A DNA stretch of 7,717 bases from positions 539 through 8,255 of the forward strand of contig DIQS01000012.1 in assembly GCA_002427325.1 (NCBI GenBank), written 5' to 3'. The position numbers and the translations under genes were made by a program. The notes under the pieces were generated by a model. The model searched no databases and was not told the DNA's origin. It saw only the letters and a list, made by a program, of their open reading frames with translations. Shown here piece after piece: positions 1-6,583 of this stretch (the stretch's first letter is position 1; each line of letters starts with the position of its first letter). The stretch is from Cloacimonetes bacterium UBA5456 (GTDB lineage: Bacteria; Cloacimonadota; Cloacimonadia; Cloacimonadales; Cloacimonadaceae).

Positions 1-217
1 TTCTGGTGATGATATGGTCATGATGTGGTCATGGGCATGAGCAGATCATGAGCAAAACATAGGCTGAACCCAATAAGGAAGACATAGGGGAAGGACAAAA
101 AAAAAGAGGTGACGAACCTGCTTGTATTTTGCCTGATTTCCGGCGCAAGAATCGGAGTAATATTCCTATATATGGGAGCTGATTTATCCTCTTTTTGCGC
201 GCTCGTGCACAAACTGC
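1..217. other. Intergenic left flank, no assignable gene
   Basis: All three + frames meet a stop by base 40, so any + strand gene entering from the left ends within the first 40 bases; one such frame would finish with the residues MVMMWSWA. The stretch holds the 11-base repeat, an A9 run at 97-105 and AT-rich DNA up to the promoter. Two short open frames (18..212 on the minus strand and 109..252 on the plus strand) overlap each other in antisense and have no recognisable content. I annotate neither as a gene. Confidence 0.5.
4..58. repeat. Imperfect 11-base tandem repeat, about five units
   Basis: Read in steps of 11 from base 4, the units are TGGTGATGATA, TGGTCATGATG, TGGTCATGGGC, ATGAGCAGATC and ATGAGCAAAAC. 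TGGTCATG recurs at 15-22 and 26-33, and CATGAGCA at 36-43 and 47-54, each pair exactly 11 bases apart. The units are degenerate and rich in CATG. The array lies in non-coding DNA at the window edge and may continue to the left. An 11-base period is close to one helical turn, but I see no further evidence that it is a protein-binding array. Confidence 0.45.
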
Positions 218-245
218 TTGACTATCATGAAAGCTTTATTTTAAT
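218..245 (+). promoter_or_regulatory. Candidate sigma70-type promoter for the five-gene block
   Basis: TTGACT at 218-223 matches five of six bases of TTGACA, and TTTAAT at 240-245 matches five of six of TATAAT, with a 16-base spacer. Transcription would start near 252, giving a leader of about 25 bases. That leader holds GGTGGA at 261-266, a plausible ribosome binding site 10 bases before the ATG at 277. It is the only convincing promoter I see ahead of the block. FCB-group bacteria often use other promoter consensus sequences (Bacteroidetes use TTTG/TANNTTTG), so the call is moderate. Confidence 0.5.
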
Positions 246-276
246 GGCATAAACATTAGTGGTGGAACATACATAA

Positions 277-1938
277 ATGATATCTATCTTTATCGATCAT
301 AAATTAGAACGTTTTACGAAGGAAATACGCTATACTTTTGACTTCATCTTTCAGACCCTTGGGTTTGAACACAAGTTTGTTGGCGATCCGGAAGAGCTCT
401 CGCCTACGGATATTGTGATTTTGTATAGCCTAACCGAGCCGGATGAGGAACACATTCGCAGTTTGGCACGTCATTACATCACTTTCTCGATTGTTTTTGA
501 CGCCGGACTCTGGGAGCCTAATGGACTGAATTCAGAGTCTCTGCGCCGCCATATCAAAGAGGGAAAACTCCTCTATCCCACGCATATCATCAGCACGCGC
601 GGCTTCAATCTCGTGGCAGAAAACTATATAGATGAAGAAGTTGCAGGTGGCAAGATCAATTTTGATCTCGTGGGTAACATCTTTTATCACTTGGCTGGAT
701 TTGAGTTTTCATATTATGGTAAGCCGGGTGGTGATCTGAGATGGCAGGAAGAATCCTCGGCATTTTATGCTTATCGCGACTCTCCGGCGATCGATAGTCT
801 GATCTGGCTGATGAAATCGCTCTTAAACGAGCACGTTCAATATAAAAAGCAGGTCTTGGCACAGAAGTCTCTTTGGCCGAGGGGCGAGAAGAGTGCAGTG
901 CTGCTTTCACACACGGTGAACAGCCTGCAAAAGTGGAACTTAAACACATTTGTCCTCTCCATCGCCGATGATCTTAGCATGCTCTTTTCCCTGAATTTCA
1001 AACAGCTTTTCCACCTCTTTTGGGGCAAACTGCAATATCTCTTTACAAATATTGAGCTGTATTGGAACTTCGAGGACTTTCAGGCATTGGAAGCCGAGCA
1101 GGGACTTCGTTCCACCTTCTTTTTGGGCGCCGATAAGTGTGAGGATTTGGACTACGGCTTGGAGGATGCCGACTTGCAGGATGAATTGCAAAAAGTGCTC
1201 GCACGCGGGAACGATATCGGACTGCTCTTGCCAAATGACAAGCTCAATCGCAATGATATGCTGAGCCGCAAACACGTTATGCAACACCAGACGGGGCAAG
1301 ATCAGGTGGGAATCAGGCAGTTGGACTATACGATGAATAATGAAATTTTGGCTTTGCATGACAAGATTGGTCCTCTGTTTTCCCAAAGCACGGCATTCCG
1401 GGATGTTCCGGGCTATTATCAGAATACGAGCTATCCATTTTACCCCTGGGTAGGCGCAAAAGCGAGCTTCCTGAGCCTGCCTACCACATACACAGATAGA
1501 TATTTACGAGTAAATAAGCATAAGGTCATGGGGCTGGATCATGCCAAGGCGGAAATCAAGGCGCAGCTCTCACGCACCCAGCTCAGCGGCGGTATCATGT
1601 CATTGGATTTCTCTCTGGCTTCCTACCACGACATACACTATAGCAACAAGCTCTATACCTATGTGATGGAACTAATTAAGAACTCTGAAGCATATTGTAG
1701 CACGGCTCGCGAACTGAGCACATGGTGGGAGAAACGCAATCGCGTCACGATCTCCGAAGAAGAAAATGAGGTCAATATATATTTTGCCGATGATATAGAA
1801 TATTTCACGCTTAACATCTTGGGCGGACGCAAGATACGCGAGATTGAGGGCATCCAAGGCAAGATTGAGGGGAACACAATCAGGTATGCCGACATCAAAG
1901 CCAAATCGTTCAGCATGTTAAGGTTTGCAAAACCATGA
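277..1938 (+). CDS. DUF7033/polysaccharide-deacetylase-fold protein, probably catalytically dead
   Basis: This 553-residue protein has no signal peptide or clear membrane segment and is probably cytoplasmic. It resembles the long Bacteroidetes-type proteins with a DUF7033-like N-terminal region (about 1-195) followed by a CE4-like deacetylase fold (about 200-480) and a small beta-rich tail (about 485-553). The anchors are WPRGEK at 200-205, LRSTFF at 277-282, GIRQ at 345-348, PF at 387-388 and a TARELSTWWEKR-type helix near the end of the fold. Family motifs that normally carry metal and catalytic residues are replaced: SHTVN (211-215) for THDVD, NDIGLLLPN (312-320) for HEIGLHxSY, GIRQLDYTM for GxRQHYLR, GYYQNT (379-384) for GFRxGT, and SLDFS (442-446) for the usual WH motif. 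I infer a non-enzymatic binding or scaffold role. The start is supported by GGTGGA upstream, and the stop overlaps the next gene by ATGA. Fold assignment is fairly sure; the exact role is unknown. Confidence 0.72.
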   Translation: MISIFIDHKLERFTKEIRYTFDFIFQTLGFEHKFVGDPEELSPTDIVILYSLTEPDEEHIRSLARHYITFSIVFDAGLWEPNGLNSESLRRHIKEGKLLYPTHIISTRGFNLVAENYIDEEVAGGKINFDLVGNIFYHLAGFEFSYYGKPGGDLRWQEESSAFYAYRDSPAIDSLIWLMKSLLNEHVQYKKQVLAQKSLWPRGEKSAVLLSHTVNSLQKWNLNTFVLSIADDLSMLFSLNFKQLFHLFWGKLQYLFTNIELYWNFEDFQALEAEQGLRSTFFLGADKCEDLDYGLEDADLQDELQKVLARGNDIGLLLPNDKLNRNDMLSRKHVMQHQTGQDQVGIRQLDYTMNNEILALHDKIGPLFSQSTAFRDVPGYYQNTSYPFYPWVGAKASFLSLPTTYTDRYLRVNKHKVMGLDHAKAEIKAQLSRTQLSGGIMSLDFSLASYHDIHYSNKLYTYVMELIKNSEAYCSTARELSTWWEKRNRVTISEEENEVNIYFADDIEYFTLNILGGRKIREIEGIQGKIEGNTIRYADIKAKSFSMLRFAKP

Positions 1939-3056
1939 AAAAGAAACTCTTACACCTACAGTTGCTGCCGATCTTAAGCGGAGTTCAGAGGTTTTCTTTG
2001 CACCTCTTAGACGGACTGAATTCCGATGAATATGATGTCTTCGTAGCAGGCAAGCCCGGTGGCGAGCTCGTGGACGAAGTTAGAAAGCGCGGCTGGAAGT
2101 TTTTGCCCATATACAGCTTTCGTCATCCCATCTCTCCCATGGACATCTTTGCCTTCTTTGAGATCACCTATCTTCTTAAAAAGCATAAGTTTGACATCGT
2201 CCACACCAATAGCTCCAAGCCCGGACTCTTGGGCAGGATCGCCGCGCACATGCTGAAAATCCCACTGATAGTGCACACCATTCACGGCACATCCTATCAA
2301 GATCACCAGCATGGCCTTGTGCAAAAAAGCTTTATGGAACTGGAAAAGCTGGGCAATCGTTATAGTGACTACACGATTTTTGTGAACAATTCGGATAGAC
2401 TGGGCATGTTAGAAAGAGGGCTAATCACTGAAGATAAGGCAATTACGATATTCAATGCCATGCCGGATGACGGCAGTTTTGACGGGATCGGAGAGCGGAA
2501 ATTGAACGAGGATAAGATAGTCTTTGGCAGCACTTTACGCTTTTCCATGCAAAAGAATGTGATCGCACTCACCACCGCCGCTTGCAAGGCCTGTATCGTG
2601 AACAAGAATCTTCACTTCATCTTCTTGGGCGATGGCGAGCATCTCTCGCTTTGCAGGCAAATAGTAGGTTCATATAGACTTAGCGAACGCATCTTGATGC
2701 CCGGCTGGGATTCTCAAGTCTTGCCTTGGCTCAAGCTTTTTGACGCTTTCATCCTCTATTCACGCTGGGAAGCCATGCCTTTCAGCATCATCGAGGCGAT
2801 GAAAGCGGGACTGCCGGTATTAGGCTCGAGCATCCCGTCCATCAGTGAATTAGTGGACGATAAAAGCGGATGGTTAGTGGCTCTCGACGATGAAAGTGCA
2901 TTGGTGCAAACCCTCGGCGAGATATGCAAAAACCCCACTCAGATTCTCAAAAAAGGGAAGTATGCGCGCAGGCATATCAATGAGCTTTGCAACTATGAAA
3001 ACATGGTTCAGAGCTATGATGAGGTCTATCAAAGGCTAAACCGAAAAGAGGGTTAG
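1935..3056 (+). CDS. GT4-type glycosyltransferase (GT-B fold)
   Basis: This 373-residue retaining-type glycosyltransferase would transfer a sugar from a nucleotide-sugar donor to a growing glycan, probably lipid-linked, at the inner face of the cytoplasmic membrane. The N-terminal Rossmann half carries a variant glycine motif, SGVQRF (15-20), and a very typical HTNSSKPGLLGR segment (90-101) followed by HTIHG (114-118). The C-terminal donor-binding half has LRFSMQKN with R202 and K207, the positions expected to contact donor phosphates, then FLGDGE (230-235), PGW (256-258) and a complete EX7E motif, E279 to E287, inside SRWEAMPFSIIEAM. Length is normal for the family. Donor and acceptor cannot be read from the sequence. 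The start overlaps the preceding stop (ATGA), with AAGG at 1920-1923 as a modest ribosome binding site. The next gene starts 6 bases after the stop and encodes the likely initiating transferase, which supports a shared glycan pathway. Confidence 0.9.
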   Translation: MKKKLLHLQLLPILSGVQRFSLHLLDGLNSDEYDVFVAGKPGGELVDEVRKRGWKFLPIYSFRHPISPMDIFAFFEITYLLKKHKFDIVHTNSSKPGLLGRIAAHMLKIPLIVHTIHGTSYQDHQHGLVQKSFMELEKLGNRYSDYTIFVNNSDRLGMLERGLITEDKAITIFNAMPDDGSFDGIGERKLNEDKIVFGSTLRFSMQKNVIALTTAACKACIVNKNLHFIFLGDGEHLSLCRQIVGSYRLSERILMPGWDSQVLPWLKLFDAFILYSRWEAMPFSIIEAMKAGLPVLGSSIPSISELVDDKSGWLVALDDESALVQTLGEICKNPTQILKKGKYARRHINELCNYENMVQSYDEVYQRLNRKEG

Positions 3057-3062
3057 AACGCT

Positions 3063-4109
3063 ATGAATCTGAATATCTACATCCCCCTTGCCTCGCTTAT
3101 GATCTTCATCCTAAGCTATGCGCTCGTTCCGTGGAACAGACGGTTTTCCATTCTTCATGGCATCATCGACGCGCCCAATGAACGCAGAATTCACAAGACG
3201 AATATGCCGGTTGCAGGCGGGCTTTCTTTCGGTTTGCCCATTGTTTTTGTGCAACTGATCACCTCGATACTCCTGCGCAACACTGAATTAGGTCGCTTTT
3301 TCTTCGAACTCTCCGCAGTAGGAATTCTCGCGATGACTTTCGGCGTAATAGACGATAGATTTGAAAGCCCTGCAAGGCATAAGATCATCTGGCAGATCAC
3401 CTTAGGGATAGTGATGTATATCATCGGCTATAGGGTGGTCTTTATCACGAACCCCTTGGGAACACATTTTACTTTGGGCTGGATGAGCTTTCCCGTGACC
3501 GTTTTATGGTATGTGATCGTGATCAATGCGATCAACCTGATAGATGGCATGGATGGGCTCGCAACAGGGATTGCGGCAATTGTTTCTGTGGTTTTGATGG
3601 TCGTAGGAATCTTGGAAGGCAACTATTTAGTGATTGCGCTTTCGGCCTTTCTCTTTGCCGGAACTCTGGCGTTTTTGCGCTATAACTTCCATCCTGCCAG
3701 CATCTTTCTGGGAGAGACGGGAAGTCAATTCATTGCGCTGAATATCGCTGCGATTTCCACGGCGGGAAGCGCGCAATTCAAAGGAATCACCTCGATGACG
3801 ATGATGATCCCCTTGGCGGCACTTGGAGTTCCACTCTTGGATGCGATCATAGCGGTGTTTCGTCGCATCCGTGCGGGCAGAACCGTCTATCATGCGGACA
3901 AGGGACACATCCATCACATCATGTTAGAATATGGTTTTTCACAAAAAAGAATCGCCCTAATCGTCTATTTCATCACCATTCTCTTCGGGTTGATCGCGAT
4001 CGGCTTTTCTTTTACTGATAAAAAGGTTTTGTTTTCACTTTTAATGGCGCTGCTGGCGCTGATCATCATTATTGCATATATCTTTATGCGCTTGGAGAAA
4101 GATAAATGA
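3063..4109 (+). CDS. WecA/TagO/MraY-family polyprenyl-phosphate sugar-1-phosphate transferase
   Basis: This 348-residue polytopic membrane protein has about ten or eleven hydrophobic segments. Family members move a HexNAc-1-phosphate (usually GlcNAc-1-P) from a UDP-sugar to undecaprenyl phosphate, the first step of lipid-linked glycan assembly. Family motifs appear in order: DAPNERRIHKTNMPVAGGL near residues 39-57, the Asp pair D97-D98 in GVIDDR, NAINLIDGMDGLA with N158, D161 and D164, GETGS at 217-221, and ADKGHIHH ending at H285. The aDxxHIHH ending fits the WecA/TagO branch rather than peptidoglycan MraY. The GETGS motif is normally GDxGS; here the metal-associated Asp is Glu (E218), and the glycine that usually follows a few residues later is Ala. 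GAGGG at 3048-3052 is the ribosome binding site. The stop overlaps the next start by ATGA. I do not assign wecA or tagO because substrate is unproven. Confidence 0.9.
   Translation: MNLNIYIPLASLMIFILSYALVPWNRRFSILHGIIDAPNERRIHKTNMPVAGGLSFGLPIVFVQLITSILLRNTELGRFFFELSAVGILAMTFGVIDDRFESPARHKIIWQITLGIVMYIIGYRVVFITNPLGTHFTLGWMSFPVTVLWYVIVINAINLIDGMDGLATGIAAIVSVVLMVVGILEGNYLVIALSAFLFAGTLAFLRYNFHPASIFLGETGSQFIALNIAAISTAGSAQFKGITSMTMMIPLAALGVPLLDAIIAVFRRIRAGRTVYHADKGHIHHIMLEYGFSQKRIALIVYFITILFGLIAIGFSFTDKKVLFSLLMALLALIIIIAYIFMRLEKDK
4094..4098 (+). promoter_or_regulatory. Ribosome binding site of the propeller protein
   Basis: GGAGA lies 7 bases before the ATG at 4106, inside the last codons of the transferase gene. 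It fixes the start that gives a well-formed signal peptide and the ATGA overlap. Confidence 0.6.
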
Positions 4110-6583
4110 GAAAGATATTTATCATCTTGATGCTTTGTGTGGTGGGATTCTCCCACGCCCAGAAATGGGGTGTGGTAAACAACATTAATCACGTCTTTGA
4201 CATAGACGAATTTGCGGATAAGTTCTACTTTTCCACTTGGGGAGGGGTTGCCGTTGCCGAAGGTTCGAGCGGTGAAGACATCTCTGAGATGAACGTCGTG
4301 GAGCACTATACCACGAGCATGGGGCTGATCTCAAACGATATTCGCAGCATCACGCTGGCAGATATGGGCGGCGATCTCTGGATGGGATCAAGCAGCGATG
4401 GGATCACTGTGGAACGAAAGGGTAACTTGATCACTTTGGGCTCCAATCTCAACATGCCTTTTCAGGAAGTGAAAAAGATCGTCGATAACGGACAATATGT
4501 GTATGTTGCAACGGATCGCGGGCTGGCTCAATTCTATACCTTGGAAGAAGTAAGCTTCCCTCTGATGCTTCATAACTACACCCAAAACAGCACGGGAGGC
4601 GGCATCGCTGACAACGATCTGGACGATCTGCTCATCACACCCCCCGGAATGGTCTATGTCTCCCACCGTCTTGGCATTAGCTATGCACATATAGATTCAC
4701 TCAGCCATTCAACTGCATGGAAAAGTCATAACATTCTCTTAGGACATAAAAACATCATCTTTGCCGCAAACGATGAATACGTCGCGCTCTGCTATTCACA
4801 ACAAGGCAAGGTCTATCAGAAGAAACACAGCGACCCGGACTCGCAATGGTCTCTTGTGCCCATCACCACAGAGGCAGGAAACATTCAAATCTCGGCATTT
4901 TATCTTGATGATAACAATGACATCTGGTTAGGCTTTGGCGATTGGAACGAAGACAGCATGCGCTATGATAAAAAAGGCGAGCATCTGATGAGCAGATACA
5001 ATCTCAGCAGCGGCGAACAAATAGACTTCAAAGCTGGTGATTTCGGCCTTGGTGCAAAGGTAATCAGCAAGATCAAAAGACTGCCTTCAGGCCTCTATTT
5101 TGCAAGCTGGGGAGACGGCATCGCACGCTATGATGAATCTGAGTTTAAGTATTACAAACACAACAGCCTCGCTTTTCAAAAGATCAGCCAGATAATCCCT
5201 GATCTCCAAGGCAAGTATTGGTTCAATAGCGGCGTGATCGGCGACACAAATGTCCGCAAAGGCACCATGGGCGTGTGTTCACACAAAGACGGATTCTGGG
5301 AAGCTTTTGACACAGACAACAGCAGGCTACACTCAAACAACATCCTCGCATTGGGGGTGGACAGCAAAAACCGCAAGTGGTTCGGAGCATGGGACACAAC
5401 CTATTCAGCCTCTGGGAACCACAACGGTCTAACGATATATGACGACAGCGACGGCAGTTGGGAATATCTCACCAAGCGAGGTAAATCTCTCTGGAATGAT
5501 GAACTCGGCACTTGGGGCATTACAGACGCTGACTGGATTCCGGGGTCTCCAAGAATCCTAAACAACACCATTGCCGCCATATACAAAGACAGACATGACT
5601 ATGTGCACGTTCTCTGCTATGACGGCGGAGTCTCTGTTTTAGACCCCGATGACAATGTCATAGCTTCTTTCACAATGCCGGGCTCCACAAGAAACCGCGT
5701 AACTGTGGCATATCACAATGGACGCCAATACTTTTATGGCACAGAGTATGATGTCGGCCTCAAGATATGGAACAATGACAGCATTCCCACAACGCCTGGA
5801 AGCCATTGGGTATCGCAGATGCCAACTGACTTAAAAAGCGGAAAGATATATGCCATAGAGAGCGTTGTATCCCCTTACGGCGGGATGCAACACTTCATCG
5901 CCAGCGGCAACGGACTCTATATGTGGGATGAAACCAATTGGTATAAATATGGCGCATACATCAAAAGGCAACGCTATAACTTCACGACCAACTCTTGGGA
6001 AAACAACATGCTCTATTACGAAGATGAAGAAAGGATTTTCGGCAGCATCAGTACCTATCCAATCAGCATCACAAGTGACCCGTTCAATAGGATTTGGATA
6101 GGCAGCGACGATCATGGCATGAGCATGTTTGATCTGAGGCGAGAGCGTTTTGTGAATTATTATCAGGACAACTCACCTTTGATCTCAAACACGATAAGTG
6201 CGCTTGCTTATGACCCTGAAACAGGCAATCTTTTGATCGGAACGCCCGACGGAATGAACACCTTCAAAATTGGCATTGTCAACAAACCGGATGTGCCCTT
6301 GGGTGCGCTCAAGATCTTCCCCAACCCTTTCTCTCCCGATGGAAACAACTTTCTGATGATTAAAAACAGCTCGGATGAGAACATGCCCAAAGGCACCAAC
6401 AATTGCCGCATCTTCGACTCCAACGGCACTCTCATCGCCGATTTGAAAGAGACAATCTTAGCCGAATTTGAATGGGACGGCAAGAACAAGGCCGGCACAA
6501 TCGTATCCAGCGGCATCTATTTCGTGGTGGTGACAGACGAAAAAGGCAACACCCAAAGAGGAAAGTTCGCCATAATCCGATGA
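4106..6583 (+). CDS. Exported double beta-propeller protein with C-terminal sorting-like domain, PorZ-like
   Basis: This 825-residue protein starts with a signal peptide (charged MRK, hydrophobic core, probable cleavage after S16-H17-A18). C11 is not in a good lipobox, so it is not a likely lipoprotein. Residues from about 27 to 725 hold some 13 repeats of the two-component-regulator-propeller (Reg_prop) type, such as LWMGSSSDGI (91-100), VYVATDRGL (132-140), LYFASWGDGIARYD (330-343), IWIGSDDHGMSMFD (663-676) and LLIGTPDG (709-716), with linkers of the form GLISNDIRSI. That number suits two seven-bladed propellers. The end (about 733-825) has PNPF (739-742), WDGKN (790-794) and SSGIYFVVV (801-809), as in FlgD-like/T9SS sorting domains. 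There is no kinase or transmembrane module, so it is not a hybrid sensor. Two propellers plus a sorting domain is the architecture of PorZ, the T9SS attachment-complex protein that binds anionic LPS in Porphyromonas. Placement directly after a WecA-like gene fits, but PorZ identity is inference; a generic secreted propeller protein is the alternative. Confidence 0.8.
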   Translation: MRKIFIILMLCVVGFSHAQKWGVVNNINHVFDIDEFADKFYFSTWGGVAVAEGSSGEDISEMNVVEHYTTSMGLISNDIRSITLADMGGDLWMGSSSDGITVERKGNLITLGSNLNMPFQEVKKIVDNGQYVYVATDRGLAQFYTLEEVSFPLMLHNYTQNSTGGGIADNDLDDLLITPPGMVYVSHRLGISYAHIDSLSHSTAWKSHNILLGHKNIIFAANDEYVALCYSQQGKVYQKKHSDPDSQWSLVPITTEAGNIQISAFYLDDNNDIWLGFGDWNEDSMRYDKKGEHLMSRYNLSSGEQIDFKAGDFGLGAKVISKIKRLPSGLYFASWGDGIARYDESEFKYYKHNSLAFQKISQIIPDLQGKYWFNSGVIGDTNVRKGTMGVCSHKDGFWEAFDTDNSRLHSNNILALGVDSKNRKWFGAWDTTYSASGNHNGLTIYDDSDGSWEYLTKRGKSLWNDELGTWGITDADWIPGSPRILNNTIAAIYKDRHDYVHVLCYDGGVSVLDPDDNVIASFTMPGSTRNRVTVAYHNGRQYFYGTEYDVGLKIWNNDSIPTTPGSHWVSQMPTDLKSGKIYAIESVVSPYGGMQHFIASGNGLYMWDETNWYKYGAYIKRQRYNFTTNSWENNMLYYEDEERIFGSISTYPISITSDPFNRIWIGSDDHGMSMFDLRRERFVNYYQDNSPLISNTISALAYDPETGNLLIGTPDGMNTFKIGIVNKPDVPLGALKIFPNPFSPDGNNFLMIKNSSDENMPKGTNNCRIFDSNGTLIADLKETILAEFEWDGKNKAGTIVSSGIYFVVVTDEKGNTQRGKFAIIR
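6557..6562 (+). promoter_or_regulatory. Weak, distant ribosome binding site of aroB
   Basis: AGAGGA is 17 bases before the ATG at 6580, which is far for direct initiation. With the ATGA overlap, this suggests that aroB is translated mainly by ribosomes terminating on the propeller gene. Confidence 0.35.

Noticed and set aside
18..212. Minus-strand open frame of 64 residues with a hydrophobic middle
   Set aside because: It needs a TTG start without a clear ribosome binding site, ends in the low-complexity repeat and has no recognisable motif. It also lies antisense to another short frame, as chance frames often do.
109..252. Plus-strand GTG-started frame of 47 residues, hydrophobic at its start, after an AAGGA and an A9 run
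   Set aside because: The spacing to AAGGA is long, the frame spans the promoter of the main block, and nothing in the peptide is recognisable. It is possible as a small membrane peptide, but unsupported without conservation data.
940..1386. Minus-strand open frame of 148 residues inside the first gene
   Set aside because: It is antisense to a long intact gene with strong family motifs, and its translation shows no recognisable domain.
3627..4306. Minus-strand frames of 96 and 113 residues across the transferase/propeller junction
   Set aside because: Both are shadows of well-supported plus-strand genes, one of which has complete WecA-family motifs, and neither has family content of its own.
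6472..6579. Longer aroB with an upstream ATG at 6472
   Set aside because: The extra 36 residues are arginine-rich and overlap the well-supported sorting-domain coding sequence. AroB similarity begins only after the ATG at 6580, which also gives an ATGA junction.
4106..6583. Hybrid two-component sensor, because of the regulator-propeller repeats
   Set aside because: There is no transmembrane segment after the propellers and no histidine kinase, receiver or DNA-binding domain. The C terminus is a FlgD-like sorting domain instead.
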